In this document: piece by piece, positions 8,247 through 17,983 of the stretch
Numbering within the stretch: the first letter of the stretch is position 1
How the letters are laid out: every line of letters begins with the position of its first letter
Source of the DNA: Bradyrhizobium iriomotense
GTDB lineage: Bacteria; Pseudomonadota; Alphaproteobacteria; Rhizobiales; Xanthobacteraceae
Assembly (NCBI RefSeq): GCF_018129405.1
Contig: NZ_JAFCLP010000006.1
Location: 1-64,000, forward strand
Length of the DNA: 64,000 nt
Reading direction: 5' to 3'
The notes under the pieces: generated by a model
Told to the model about the DNA's origin: nothing
What the model saw: the letters and a program-made list of their open reading frames with translations, nothing else
Database searches by the model: none
Position numbers and translations under genes: made by a program

Positions 8247-9695
8247 TCAGCCCGGATAGGTATAAGCCGTCTTCACCGTGGTGTAGAACTCACGCGCATA
8301 GGAGCCCTGCTCGCGGGCGCCGTAGCTCGATCCCTTCCGGCCGCCGAACGGCACGTGATAGTCGACGCCAGCGGTCGGCAAATTGACCATCACCATGCCG
8401 GACTCGCTGTTGCGTTTGTAGTGCGAGGCGTATTTCAGGCTGGTGGTGCAGATGCCGGAGGCGAGGCCGAACTCGGTGTCGTTGGAGATCGCCAGCGCCT
8501 CCTCGTAGTTCTTGGCGCGGATGACGGCGGCGACCGGGCCGAAGATTTCCTCACGCGCGATGCGCATGTTGTTGTTGGCCTCGGTGAACAGCGCCGGCTG
8601 GAGATAGTGGCCGGGGTTCTCGCGCTTGAGCAACTCGCCGCCGAAGGCGAGCTCGGCGCCCTCGTCCTGGCCGATCTTGATGTAGCGCAGGTCCTGGTCG
8701 AGCTGGCTCTGGTCGACCACCGGGCCGATATGCACGCCGGCCTTGAGCGCGTCGTCGACCGACAGGCCCTTCAGGCGCTCGGCCATCGCCGCGACGAAGC
8801 GGTCGTGGATGCCTTCGGTGACGATCAGGCGCGAGGAGGCGGTGCAGCGCTGGCCGGTGGAGAAATAGGCGCCGTTGACGGCGACCTCGACGGCGGTCTT
8901 GAGGTCGGCGTCGTCGAGCACGACCAGCGGATTCTTGCCGCCCATCTCGAGCTGGAACTTCTTCATCGGGTTCGAGAGCACGCAGGCCTGCGCGATCTTG
9001 CGCCCGGTCTGCACCGAGCCGGTGAAGGAGATCGCGGCGACGTCAGGGTGATCGAGCAGGGTCTGGCCAACCACCGAGCCGGAGCCGACCACGAGGTTGA
9101 ACACGCCGGCGGGGATGCCGGAGCGGGTGATGATTTCGGCGAGCGCGTGGCCCGAGCCGGGCACCAGCTCGGCCGGCTTGAACACGACCGTGTTGCCGTA
9201 GCAGAGCGCGGGCGCGATCTTCCAGGCGGGGATCGCGATCGGGAAGTTCCAGGGCGTGATCATGCCGATGACGCCGACCGGCTCACGGGTGAGCTCGACG
9301 TCGAGGCCAGGACGCACCGAAGCACCCTTCTCGCCGATCAGGCGCAGCGCTTCACCGGCGAAGAACGCAAAGATCTGGCCGGCGCGAGCAACCTCGCCGA
9401 TGCCTTCGGGCAGCGTCTTGCCTTCCTCGCGGGCGAGCAGGCGGCCGAGCTCTTCCTTGCGGGAGAGGATTTCGAGCGAAATCTTGTTCAGCGCGTCATA
9501 GCGCTCCTGCGGCGTCGAGCGCGCCCAGGCGGGGAAGGCGGCCTTGGCGGCGGCGATCGCCTTCTCGGTCTGCGCCTTGTCGGCCTTGGCGTATTCGCCG
9601 ACGAGATCGTTGGTGTTGGAGGGGTTGATGTTCTTCGTGACGCCGGAGCCGTCGACCCATTCGCCGCCGATGAAGTTCTTCAGGATCGCTGTCAT
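8247..9695 (-). CDS. 2-oxoglutarate semialdehyde (2,5-dioxovalerate) dehydrogenase, aldehyde dehydrogenase family
   Basis: A 482-residue NAD(P)-dependent aldehyde dehydrogenase. Active-site residues are present: Asn150 (PWNFP), Glu250 (LEMGGKNP) and the nucleophile Cys284 (STGQRCTASS). The substrate is inferred from context: it lies between garD and gudD-kdgD, and KdgD makes 2,5-dioxopentanoate, which needs oxidation to 2-oxoglutarate. A strong GGAGG site lies about 7 bases before the ATG. The cofactor preference cannot be read with confidence. Third catalytic step of the hexarate pathway. Confidence 0.88.
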   Translation of the reverse strand: MTAILKNFIGGEWVDGSGVTKNINPSNTNDLVGEYAKADKAQTEKAIAAAKAAFPAWARSTPQERYDALNKISLEILSRKEELGRLLAREEGKTLPEGIGEVARAGQIFAFFAGEALRLIGEKGASVRPGLDVELTREPVGVIGMITPWNFPIAIPAWKIAPALCYGNTVVFKPAELVPGSGHALAEIITRSGIPAGVFNLVVGSGSVVGQTLLDHPDVAAISFTGSVQTGRKIAQACVLSNPMKKFQLEMGGKNPLVVLDDADLKTAVEVAVNGAYFSTGQRCTASSRLIVTEGIHDRFVAAMAERLKGLSVDDALKAGVHIGPVVDQSQLDQDLRYIKIGQDEGAELAFGGELLKRENPGHYLQPALFTEANNNMRIAREEIFGPVAAVIRAKNYEEALAISNDTEFGLASGICTTSLKYASHYKRNSESGMVMVNLPTAGVDYHVPFGGRKGSSYGAREQGSYAREFYTTVKTAYTYPG

Positions 9696-9719
9696 CTTTT
9701 TTCCTCCGAGGGAATGTTT

Positions 9720-11063
9720 TTAACGCACGAGGCAGGGACGCTTGTCGTCAAACGTCCAGCCGGGGATCAGGTCCTGCATGGCCATAGCGTCATCCCGGGC
9801 ACCAAGTCCATGCTTCTTGTAGAGCTCATGCGCGGCCTCGATGGCGGCGCGGTCGATCTCGATGCCGAGGCCCGGCCTGTCAGGCACGGCAATCTTGCCG
9901 CCCTTGATCTGGAGCGGCTCTTTCGTCAGCGCCTGGCCATCCTGCCAGATCCAGTGGGTGTCGATCGCGGTGACCTTGCCGGGGGCGGCGGCGCCGACAT
10001 GGGTGAACATGGCCAGCGAGATGTCGAAATGGTTGTTGGAGTGCGAGCCCCAGGTCAGGCCGTTGTCACGGCAGGTCTGGGCCACGCGCACCGAGCCTTG
10101 CATGGTCCAGAAATGGGGATCGGCGAGCGGGATGTCCACCGCCCCGAGGCGCAGCGCATGGGAGAGCTGCCGCCAGTCGGTGGCGATCATGTTGGTGGCG
10201 GTCGGCAGCCCCGTGGCGCGGCGGAACTCGGCCATGATCTCGCGGCCGGAGAAGCCGGCCTCGGCGCCGCAGGGATCCTCGGCATAGGCGAGGATGCCGT
10301 GCATGTCCTTGCAGAGGCTGATCGCCTCGTCGAGCGACCAGGCACCGTTGGGATCGAGCGTGACGCGCGCGTTCGGGAAGCGCTTTGCGATCGCGGTGAC
10401 GGCCTCGATCTCCTGCTCGCCGCGGAGCACGCCGCCCTTCAGCTTGAAGTCGGCGAAGCCGTAATGGTCGTGGGTGGCCTCCGCGAGCCGCACCACGGTC
10501 TCGGGCGTCATCGCCTCCTGATGGCGGAGGTTGAACCAGTCGGGCTTGCCGGTCTCGCCGGTGACGTAGTCGAGCTTGCTCTTGCGCCGGTCGCCGACGA
10601 AGAAGAGATAGCCGAGCGTCTCGACGCTCTTGCGCTGCTGGCCTTCGCCGAGCAGGGCGGCGACAGGCAGGTTGAGATGCTGGCCGAGCAGGTCGAGGAG
10701 GGCGGATTCGATTGCGGTAACCGCGTGGATCATCACCCGCAGGTCAAAGGTCTGCTTGCCACGGCCCCCGGCGTCGCGGTCGGCAAAGGCGGTCCTGATA
10801 TCGGCGAGGATGTTGTTCATCGCGCCGATGGTCTTGCCGATCACGAGATCGCGCGCGTCATGGAGGGTCTGCCAGATCTTCTGCCCGCCCGGCACCTCGC
10901 CGACACCGGTGTGGCCGGCATTGTCGGTAAGGATGACGATGTTGCGGGTGAAGAACGGCGCATGCGCGCCGCTGAGGTTGAGGAGCATGCTGTCCCGGCC
11001 CGCAACCGGGATCACCTGCATCGCCGTGACGACCGGTGCGCCAGAAATCTCAGTCCGGGCCAT
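9720..11063 (-). CDS. gudD: Glucarate dehydratase
   Basis: A 447-residue enolase-superfamily enzyme converting D-glucarate to 5-dehydro-4-deoxy-D-glucarate. Clear homology to E. coli GudD along the whole length: [22 protein letters not shown]-type start, the KLKGG motif with the catalytic lysine pair, metal ligands in LDPNGAW and AYAEDPCG, the ATNMIATDW segment, and the catalytic His region [12 protein letters not shown]. It ends [13 protein letters not shown] as in the family. It sits 24 bases upstream of the dehydrogenase gene and 26 bases downstream of kdgD, so it is in one operon with them. Confidence 0.95.
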   Translation of the reverse strand: MARTEISGAPVVTAMQVIPVAGRDSMLLNLSGAHAPFFTRNIVILTDNAGHTGVGEVPGGQKIWQTLHDARDLVIGKTIGAMNNILADIRTAFADRDAGGRGKQTFDLRVMIHAVTAIESALLDLLGQHLNLPVAALLGEGQQRKSVETLGYLFFVGDRRKSKLDYVTGETGKPDWFNLRHQEAMTPETVVRLAEATHDHYGFADFKLKGGVLRGEQEIEAVTAIAKRFPNARVTLDPNGAWSLDEAISLCKDMHGILAYAEDPCGAEAGFSGREIMAEFRRATGLPTATNMIATDWRQLSHALRLGAVDIPLADPHFWTMQGSVRVAQTCRDNGLTWGSHSNNHFDISLAMFTHVGAAAPGKVTAIDTHWIWQDGQALTKEPLQIKGGKIAVPDRPGLGIEIDRAAIEAAHELYKKHGLGARDDAMAMQDLIPGWTFDDKRPCLVR

Positions 11064-11089
11064 CGCACGCTCCTCCCTGTTGTCGGCTG

Positions 11090-12034
11090 CTATTCTGCAG
11101 CCTGTTGTGACGATCGTGCGGCGGGCAGCTTCTTCACCAGCGCGGTCAGCTCTGCGATCTCCTGCTCGGTGAGGTCGGTCAGCGGCGGGCGGACCGGGCC
11201 GGAATCGCGGCCAATCACCTTCATGCCAGCCTTGATGATCGAGACTGCATAACCTTTCTTGCGGTTGCGGATCGCGATCAGCGGCAGGATGAAATCCTTC
11301 AGGCCGGCGTGGATCGCCGCATGGTCGCGCTTGCGCACGGCAGCGTAGAAGTTGGTGGCGAACTCCGGCACGAAGTTGAATACGGCCGAGGAATAGGTCG
11401 TCACGCCCATGTCGAGATAGGGCAACGCGAAGGTCTCCGCGGTCGGCAGGCCGCCGACATAGGTCAGGCGATCGCCGAGCTTGGTGTAGACGCGGGTCAT
11501 CAGCTCGATGTCGCCGATGCCGTCCTTGTAGCCGACGAGGTTCGGGCAGCGCTCGGCAAGGCGCGCGAGCGTGTCGGGCTGGAGGATGGCGTTGTCGCGG
11601 TTGTAGACGATGACGCCGATCTTCACGGAGGCGCAGACCGCCTCGACATGGGCGGCAAGGCCCTCCTGCTCGGAATGGGTGAGGTAGGGCGGCAGCAGCA
11701 AGAGGCCGTCGGCGCCGGCCTTTTCCGCACCGATCGCGATCTCGCGGGCGATCGCGGTGCCGTAGCCGGTGCCGGCGAGCACGGGCACGCGGCCCTTGGT
11801 CTCGTCGACGGCGACCTTGACCACCTGCGGAACCTCGGTCGGGGTCAGCGAGAAGAACTCGCCGGTGCCGCCGGCGGCGAACAGACCTGCGACATCGTAG
11901 CCGCAGAGCCAGTCCATGTTGGCGCGGTAGGTCGCCTCGTCGAAGGAGTAGTCCGCCTTGAAGGGCGTGACGGGGAAGGACAGGAGGCCCGATCCGATCT
12001 TCTGGGCCATTTCCTGCGGGGTCATCTTGCTCAT
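11090..12034 (-). CDS. kdgD: 5-dehydro-4-deoxyglucarate dehydratase
   Basis: A 314-residue member of the DHDPS/N-acetylneuraminate lyase (TIM-barrel) family that dehydrates and decarboxylates 5-dehydro-4-deoxyglucarate to 2,5-dioxopentanoate. Visible family features: the FPVTPF opening, [10 protein letters not shown], the Tyr in VIVYNRDNA, and the Schiff-base Lys in VGYKDGIGD. The product joins the output of both dehydratases (GudD and GarD). First catalytic gene after the LysR gene, with a 129-base gap that probably holds the operon promoter. Confidence 0.93.
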   Translation of the reverse strand: MSKMTPQEMAQKIGSGLLSFPVTPFKADYSFDEATYRANMDWLCGYDVAGLFAAGGTGEFFSLTPTEVPQVVKVAVDETKGRVPVLAGTGYGTAIAREIAIGAEKAGADGLLLLPPYLTHSEQEGLAAHVEAVCASVKIGVIVYNRDNAILQPDTLARLAERCPNLVGYKDGIGDIELMTRVYTKLGDRLTYVGGLPTAETFALPYLDMGVTTYSSAVFNFVPEFATNFYAAVRKRDHAAIHAGLKDFILPLIAIRNRKKGYAVSIIKAGMKVIGRDSGPVRPPLTDLTEQEIAELTALVKKLPAARSSQQAAE

Positions 12035-12163
12035 GGGCGCGGCTCCCTTATTGCGTGTTGTGGAGGACGCAAGCAGAAGGCTGCGCGTCCATGCGCCGTG
12101 GTTTAGGAGACCGTTCGATGCGCGTCCAAGCCAAAGCCTATATCGACCAATGCGGATTCAGCA

Positions 12164-13069
12164 TCAATCTTCCATCGTCTCCGCGGAGGACAATTCACCG
12201 GCGATTTTGACCAGCGCCGACAGCAACGGGTTCTCGTCCTCGCGGCGCCAGACCATGAACAGCTCGACGGGGACGCGGCTGCGCAGCTTCAGCGGGCGCA
12301 GCCGCACGTCGGAGATCTTCAGGCTCGCGGCCGCCGCCGGCACGATGGCAAGGCCGAGGCCGGCGCGGACCATGGCAAGGATGGAGTGGATCTGGCTGAG
12401 ATGCTGCACGTACCGCGGCAGCACGTCGGCGCGGGTGAACAGCGCCACCAGCAGATCGTGGAAGTAGCGGCTCTCATAGGGCGAATACATCACGAAGGGC
12501 TGGTCGTCGAAATCCTTGATGGTGATGCTGTCGGCATTGGCCAGCGGATGCTTTTTCGGGATCGCGGCGAGCAAGGGCTCGGCGACGACGCGGCGGCTGG
12601 TCAGCTCGGGCCGCGCGATCGGGGGCCGGAGCAGGCCGGCGTCGATCTGGCCCGAGGTCAGCGCCTCGAACTGGTCGCCCGACACCATCTCCTTCAGCGA
12701 GAAGTCCACCTCGGGCAGCCTGGCGCGGCAGGCGGCGACGAGCTCGGGCAGGAAGCCGTACGCGGCGGCCGCGGTGAAACCGATCTTCAGCGAGCCGGTC
12801 TTGCCGAGCGCGATGCGGCGGGCGATCTGCGAAGCGCTTTCGGCAAGCTTGAGGATGCGCCGCGCCTCCGGCAGGAAACTGCGCCCCGCCGGCGTCAGGC
12901 GCACCGAGCGGCTGGTGCGCTCCAGGAGCGGGGCGTCGATGATGTGCTCGAGCACCTGGATCTGCCGGGACAGCGGCGGCTGGGTCATGTTGAGCCGCGC
13001 GGCGGCGCGGCCGAAATGCAGTTCCTCCGCCACCGTGACGAAACAGCGGAGCTGGTTGAGGTCGAACAT
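12164..13069 (-). CDS. LysR-family transcriptional regulator of the hexarate genes
   Basis: A 301-residue LysR-type regulator with an N-terminal winged helix (residues about 3-62; FDLNQLRCFVTVAEELHFGRAAARLNMTQ region) and a periplasmic-binding-like effector domain. The ATG at 13069 is preferred because the family domain starts two residues later. It is on the same strand as kdgD-gudD-garD and immediately upstream, unlike the usual divergent layout. It likely senses glucarate, galactarate or a pathway intermediate; this is inference from position. Confidence 0.88.
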   Translation of the reverse strand: MFDLNQLRCFVTVAEELHFGRAAARLNMTQPPLSRQIQVLEHIIDAPLLERTSRSVRLTPAGRSFLPEARRILKLAESASQIARRIALGKTGSLKIGFTAAAAYGFLPELVAACRARLPEVDFSLKEMVSGDQFEALTSGQIDAGLLRPPIARPELTSRRVVAEPLLAAIPKKHPLANADSITIKDFDDQPFVMYSPYESRYFHDLLVALFTRADVLPRYVQHLSQIHSILAMVRAGLGLAIVPAAAASLKISDVRLRPLKLRSRVPVELFMVWRREDENPLLSALVKIAGELSSAETMED

Positions 13070-13127
13070 CGATACATGCCTTAGATGGATAAGGCGTTTC
13101 CCCGGCACTTCTAGCATCGATCATCCC

Positions 13128-13159
13128 CAAAACAAAGACGGCGGCTGTGAAGCCGCCGT
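13128..13159 (-). terminator. Intrinsic terminator of the MFS transporter gene
   Basis: Read on the minus strand, a 9-bp stem (13151-13159 pairing with 13138-13146, ACGGCGGCT/AGCCGCCGT) with a four-base loop is followed by a T-rich tract (CTTTGTTTT). It ends the MFS transcript before the LysR gene, so the transporter is a separate unit from the catabolic genes. Confidence 0.8.
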
Positions 13160-13191
13160 TGAGTTGCCTGGTCAAGCTCCCATGGGAGCCC

Positions 13192-14544
13192 TCAGGAGGA
13201 ACGTTTGAGCGTCACCCGCTCGATCTTGCCGACGATGACGAGATAGGCGAAGGCGGCCACCAGCGCGTTGAGCCCGACGAACACCAGCGCGCCGTTGAAC
13301 GAGCCGGTCGCGGCCAGGATGTAGCCGATCACGATCGGGGTGGTGATCGAGGAGAGGTTGCCGAAGGTGTTGAACAGGCCGCCGGAGACGCCGCCGGCTT
13401 CCTTCGGCGAGGTGTCGGAGACGACCGCCCAGCCGAGCGCGCCGATGCCCTTGCCGAAGAAGGCGAGCGCCATGAAGCCGACCACCAGCGCCTGTCCGTC
13501 GACATAGTTGCAGGCGATGATCGACATCGACAGCAGCATGCCTCCGACGATCGGGATCTTGCGCGCCATGGTCAGCGAGCCGGTCCGGCGCAGGATGGCA
13601 TCCGAGATGATGCCGCCGAGTACGCCGCCGATGAAGCCGCACAGCGCAGGCAGCGTCGCGACGAAACCGGCTTGCAGGATCGACAGGCCGCGCTCCTTGA
13701 CGAGGTAGACCGGAAACCAGGTCAGGAAGAAATAGGTCAGCGTGTTGATGCAGTACTGGCCGAGATAGACGCCGAGCATCATGCGGTTGGAAAGCAACTG
13801 GCGGATGTGGTCCCAGCCGGATCCGGCCTCGGGCGCATGCCCGCGCAGCTGATCGTCCTTGGGCGCGTCGAGATCGACCAGCGCGCCGCCGTCCTTGATG
13901 TAGTCGAACTCCGCCTCGTTGATCGAGGGATGCTCCTTCGGGCCATAGATGGTCTTGAGCCAGACGAAGCCCATGACCACTCCGAGCGCGCCCATCACGA
14001 AGAACACGTAGCGCCAGCCGTAAGCGTGGGCGATCCAGCCCATCAGCGGCGCGAAGATCACGGTGGCGAAATACTGCCCCGAATTGAAGAAGGCCGAGGC
14101 GGTGCCGCGCTCGTTGCCCGGAAACCAGGCCGCGACGATGCGGGCATTGGCGGGGAAGGAGGGCGCCTCCGCGACGCCGACAAGGAGGCGGAGCGCGAAC
14201 AGCACGACGATGGCGGCGCCGGCGCTGAGGAAGCCGACCCAGCCCTGCATCAGCGTAAACAGCGACCAGATGATGATGCTGAAGGCATAGACGATGCGCG
14301 AGCCGTAGCGGTCGAGCAGCCAGCCGCCCGGCACCTGCGCCACGACATAGGACCAGCCGAAGGCCGAGAAGATCCAGCCCATGGCGACGGGATCGAGATG
14401 CAGCTCCTTGGAGAGCGCGGGACCCGCGATCGACAGCGTGGCGCGGTCGGCATAATTCACGGTGGTGACCAGGAACAACATGGTCACGATGAACAGCCTG
14501 ACGCGAGACCTCCTCACGTCCGCTGCGGACACCACTGCGCTCAT
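13192..14544 (-). CDS. MFS transporter, probable D-glucarate/D-galactarate importer
   Basis: A 450-residue major facilitator with about 12 hydrophobic helices. The N-terminal NYADRATLSIAGPAL segment and the QVPGGWLLDRYGSR loop (MFS motif A-like) match the anion:cation symporter group containing GudP and GarP. The ATG at 14544 is chosen since an AAGGAGG ribosome site lies 6 bases upstream. The substrate is inferred from the downstream hexarate genes. Transcription ends at the hairpin at 13128-13159. Confidence 0.88.
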   Translation of the reverse strand: MSAVVSAADVRRSRVRLFIVTMLFLVTTVNYADRATLSIAGPALSKELHLDPVAMGWIFSAFGWSYVVAQVPGGWLLDRYGSRIVYAFSIIIWSLFTLMQGWVGFLSAGAAIVVLFALRLLVGVAEAPSFPANARIVAAWFPGNERGTASAFFNSGQYFATVIFAPLMGWIAHAYGWRYVFFVMGALGVVMGFVWLKTIYGPKEHPSINEAEFDYIKDGGALVDLDAPKDDQLRGHAPEAGSGWDHIRQLLSNRMMLGVYLGQYCINTLTYFFLTWFPVYLVKERGLSILQAGFVATLPALCGFIGGVLGGIISDAILRRTGSLTMARKIPIVGGMLLSMSIIACNYVDGQALVVGFMALAFFGKGIGALGWAVVSDTSPKEAGGVSGGLFNTFGNLSSITTPIVIGYILAATGSFNGALVFVGLNALVAAFAYLVIVGKIERVTLKRSS

Positions 14545-14716
14545 CATGCGCCTCCTTAGAACTCGAAATGTTTCCTCAATGCGACTCCTAGAGGCGCGCG
14601 CGGCAAAGTGTCCAAGTTCAAGGGGGTATCGATCGATGCCGTTTTTGGATTGATGGAACGGCAGGGCGAGGGGAACGATTGTGGTGATAGGCAACGACGA
14701 TTGCACACGCTCAATC

Positions 14717-14837
14717 GTCGTCCTGGCGAAAGCCAGGACCCATTACCCCAGGGAGAAGTTGTGGTGCGCGCTAGTCATTACCAATCTTCGCCAAACTGCG
14801 GACGGTGGTAATGGGTCCTGGCTTTCGCCAGGACGAC
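14717..14837. repeat. Inverted repeat with perfect 31-bp arms
   Basis: Arms at 14717-14747 and 14807-14837 are exact reverse complements; each arm itself contains a smaller hairpin (CCTGGCGAAAGCCAGG). The 315-base stretch 14545-14859 otherwise holds only the MFS promoter region and no gene. It looks like an interspersed palindromic repeat; it may also end transcription from either side. Confidence 0.85.
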
Positions 14838-14859
14838 TCGTAGAGGGAGTCCTCGCCTT

Positions 14860-16812
14860 CTACTGCTGTGCGCTCGGCAGCAATTGCGGCAGAAATCCGC
14901 GCGTCACGTTGGGCGGCGCGGCATCGAGGCCGAGCACGGCGCTTGCGGCCGGCAGTGCCGCATCCGCCATCGCGGCGTGCCCTTCGGCGCTGGGATGCAC
15001 GGCGCCGCCATAGACGGCGGAGAGCACGCCCCAGGTCGCGTCGTGGATGTCGGTCGGCTGGCTCGCGGCCGGTAGGCCTTGCGGATAGGTCATCGCGGCG
15101 AAATAGCTGTCATTGGCGTCGCGGATCCAGCGTGCGCGCGGCAGGTAGGCACGGTACTCCGAGGCGCTGCGGCCGCACAGCATCGGCTGGCTCGCCGCGC
15201 TCACGATATCAGGGTTGAAGCTCTGGCCGTTCTCGGCAAAGCAGCTGCGGTCGAATTCGGGATCGTTGCCGGAATGGGCGCAGAAGCCGTGGTCTGCAAA
15301 CGCGGCCTGATGCGCGTCGACGAAGGTCATGCGGTCGGCTTCGGGATCGCGGCACAGCGCGCCGCGGGTGCAGGTGGCGAGCCCCTTCAGCTGCGGCAGA
15401 AATTCGGTGTCGACGAAAGTCGAGACGCGCGCCAGGCGCTGCGGATCGGCATTGAAGGACGGATGGATGTCGAAGCCGGCGCGGCCGCCGCGGCAGGGCA
15501 CGCCGCCGTCGGCGAGCGCGGGATTGGCGTAGGACACATAGACCACATGCGATAGGTCGCCGCCGACCAGCGGCTTCAGCGCCTCGCGCAGCTTGACGAA
15601 ATTCTGCGGCAGCTCGCGCGCCAGCGCGTCGCGGGAATCGTCGACGCTCGCCATCACGCCGGAGCGGCGGAACAGCGCGCGCTCGGTCGCGGTGTCGACG
15701 ATGACGTCGGCGACGAGGCCGGAGAAATAGACGTCGTTGGCGCCGACCGACAGCAGCACGAGATCAAGCGTGCGGTCCGGTTGGCGTTTCTTTGCCGCGG
15801 TGAGCGCTTCGCGCAGCTCGGCGACCTGCGCATTGACGCTGGTGTTGCAGACGCCGGTCTTGCCCGGCGGGCATTCGCGGGCGCGCTGTGAGCCCAACAG
15901 CCCGTCGCCGATGCTGGCGCCGGTGCAGGCGAGCGGCAGAAAGGTCACGGCGATGTGGGTGTAACGCACCGCGAGCGCCAGCGCGGTGCGGGCCTGGTAG
16001 CTGTAGAGCGAGCGATGGCAGGGCGCATTGAACCATAGCGCGCTGTAGTGCTGCCAGTTGGCGAGGGTGTCCGGCGCCTCGCAGGCGCGGCCGCCCTTGT
16101 AGCCGGCGCGGCTCGGCCGGTAGTACTGCGCACCGGCGGTGCCGAGATAGGAGCGGAAGCAGAAGCCCTCGTCCGACAGCGCCAGCGGCCGGTCCGGATT
16201 GCCTTCGCCCGAGGCGATGCTGTCGCCAAGCCCGGCGACGAAGACGTCGCGGACCTGGATCTCGGTCTGGACGCGCTGGGTCGGGTCGGAGCCGGCGGAG
16301 ACATCGACGGTTGCAACCGTCTGCTTGCCGTAGCGGACGCGCAAATTGACCGGCTCGGCGCAGTCGAAGGTCGAGGTCTGCGGTCCGTCGCCGTCGTCGA
16401 ACGACCAGGCACAGGTGGCCCCGACCGGCACCGCACCGACGAGGCGCACGGTCACCGGATGGTCGATCGGCGTGAGGTAGTTCTCTTTGACGTTGTCGCG
16501 GGTGCAGGGCTGATTGACCCGGCCCTGCAGGTCGATGCAGAGCCGGTTGACCATGTTGCGGGCCCAGCCGCGCCCCTCGCTCTGGAGCTCCAGTGACTGC
16601 TCGGCGGCCAAAATGCTGCGATTACGCGCGTTCTCGACATGGAGCAGGAAGTCGCGCTCCTCGCGGAGCAGGCGGAAGCGGTTGCGCACCTCCCAGGAAA
16701 TCTGCATGGCGCCGGCATCCTGCGCCGCCGCGCGCGGAAACGGCAAAGCGGTCAGAATTCCGGCAAGCAGCAGGAGGCTTGCGGAGAGGGTGCGAAGGGA
16801 TCCAGGGGTCAT
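14860..16812 (-). CDS. Secreted SGNH/GDSL-type hydrolase with N-terminal PKD-like domain
   Basis: A 650-residue exported protein. The ATG at 16812 begins a signal peptide (Leu-rich core, cut near AAAQ, about residue 30). Residues about 115-185 resemble a PKD/Ig-like fold (CAWSFDDGDG... with paired cysteines). The catalytic domain starts near residue 193 with GLGDSIASGEG (Ser nucleophile) and ends with the HPSAEGH block near residue 604 (catalytic His); SVGANDVYFSG supplies the family's Gly/Asn block. Many cysteines in the hydrolase domain suggest disulfides and an extracytoplasmic location. The substrate (lipid, acetylated polysaccharide) is unknown. Confidence 0.82.
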   Translation of the reverse strand: MTPGSLRTLSASLLLLAGILTALPFPRAAAQDAGAMQISWEVRNRFRLLREERDFLLHVENARNRSILAAEQSLELQSEGRGWARNMVNRLCIDLQGRVNQPCTRDNVKENYLTPIDHPVTVRLVGAVPVGATCAWSFDDGDGPQTSTFDCAEPVNLRVRYGKQTVATVDVSAGSDPTQRVQTEIQVRDVFVAGLGDSIASGEGNPDRPLALSDEGFCFRSYLGTAGAQYYRPSRAGYKGGRACEAPDTLANWQHYSALWFNAPCHRSLYSYQARTALALAVRYTHIAVTFLPLACTGASIGDGLLGSQRARECPPGKTGVCNTSVNAQVAELREALTAAKKRQPDRTLDLVLLSVGANDVYFSGLVADVIVDTATERALFRRSGVMASVDDSRDALARELPQNFVKLREALKPLVGGDLSHVVYVSYANPALADGGVPCRGGRAGFDIHPSFNADPQRLARVSTFVDTEFLPQLKGLATCTRGALCRDPEADRMTFVDAHQAAFADHGFCAHSGNDPEFDRSCFAENGQSFNPDIVSAASQPMLCGRSASEYRAYLPRARWIRDANDSYFAAMTYPQGLPAASQPTDIHDATWGVLSAVYGGAVHPSAEGHAAMADAALPAASAVLGLDAAPPNVTRGFLPQLLPSAQQ

Positions 16813-16900
16813 GGCCCGCGTTTTCAACGGCAAAGTTGAGGCGGAAATAAGAGAGGATTGCCTCTCCGCGGGCAACCCCTCCGGCTCCAGATCGTAAGCC

Positions 16901-17983
16901 TTACCGTTTATTGGCCTGCCGCAGCAGCCGTTCGCGCTCCATCGGCGTCACCTGCTTGGGCAGATTGGCCTGGGCGCAGGCCTCCGCCAGCCGCCGCCGC
17001 TCCTGCCAGGGCTCGACCACGTTCATCCAGAGCTCGCGCGTGCCCATGATGGAGATGGCGAGACCGAACGGGATCACGAAATAGAGCAGGCGGAACACCA
17101 GCAGCGTTGCCAGGAGCTGCTCGCGGCCGAATTCGGGCAGCGCCAGCAGCATGGCGGCGTCGAACACGCCGATCGAGCCGGGCGCGTGACTGGCGAAGCC
17201 GAGCAGCGTCGCCAGGATGAACACCACGGCGAGCGAGAGGAAGTCGATCGGCGGATTGGCCGGCATCAGCAGGTACATCGCGGTGGCGCAGAAGCCGAGA
17301 TCGACCACGCCGATCAGGATCTGCACCAGCGTCAGCGGTGCCGAGGGCAGCACCACCTTCCAGCCCTTCTGGCCGAGCTCGCGCCGCTTCTCGCCCATGC
17401 AGAGCCAGACCAGGTAAGCGCCGATCGAGGCGAGGCCGCCGAGAGCGATCAACCGGTTGAGCGACGAGGGGAGCTGATCCATCGAGGAGGCGGCATCCGG
17501 ATGGATGGCCATGCCGATCGAGAGCACGAAGATGTTACCGAGCCAGAAGGTCAGGCCCGACAGGAAGCAGATTTTTGCGACGTCGATCGCGTTCAGCCCG
17601 TAGTCCGAATAGATCCGGAAGCGGATCGCGCCGCCGGTGAACACCGTGGCGCCGATGTTGTGGCCGATCGAATAGGACGTGAAGCTGGACAGCGCTGCAA
17701 TGCGATAGGGAACGTGCTTCTTGCCGATCGTTCGCAGTGCAAAAAAGTCATAGAAGGTCAGCGTACAGAACGCGAAGAAGACGCAGATCGCCGCCAGCCC
17801 GATGCTGCCGCGGGGAATCTCGGTTAACGCGGTCAGGATGACGCCGGTATCGATGCCCTTGAGGGTCCGCACCAGCGTTGTGATCGCGAAGGCGATGATG
17901 AAGACGCTCGCGGCAATTCCGAGCCGTCGCCAGCCAATCCATCTCTTGAAGCCGCGTTTCAGCGCGGGCAGCAGTCCGTGCAT
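16901..17983 (-). CDS. Lysylphosphatidylglycerol synthase-like membrane protein (YbhN/UPF0104 type)
   Basis: A 360-residue integral membrane protein with about 7-8 helices. The family features include the region around SYSIGHNIGATVFTGGAIRFRIYSDYG and the ASHAPGSIGVFDAA block, which match the flippase-like membrane domain of LPG synthases and the stand-alone YbhN family. It lacks the cytosolic aminoacyl-transfer domain, so it should not itself make lysyl-PG. It may move or sense lipids. It is a separate minus-strand gene with no obvious functional neighbour. Confidence 0.82.
   Translation of the reverse strand: MHGLLPALKRGFKRWIGWRRLGIAASVFIIAFAITTLVRTLKGIDTGVILTALTEIPRGSIGLAAICVFFAFCTLTFYDFFALRTIGKKHVPYRIAALSSFTSYSIGHNIGATVFTGGAIRFRIYSDYGLNAIDVAKICFLSGLTFWLGNIFVLSIGMAIHPDAASSMDQLPSSLNRLIALGGLASIGAYLVWLCMGEKRRELGQKGWKVVLPSAPLTLVQILIGVVDLGFCATAMYLLMPANPPIDFLSLAVVFILATLLGFASHAPGSIGVFDAAMLLALPEFGREQLLATLLVFRLLYFVIPFGLAISIMGTRELWMNVVEPWQERRRLAEACAQANLPKQVTPMERERLLRQANKR

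Noticed and set aside
8355-11252. Long open frame (965 codons) on the plus strand
   Set aside because: It lies opposite the aldehyde dehydrogenase and gudD genes, whose products are clearly recognised; the frame is an Asp/Arg/Gly/Ala-rich shadow typical of high-GC DNA.
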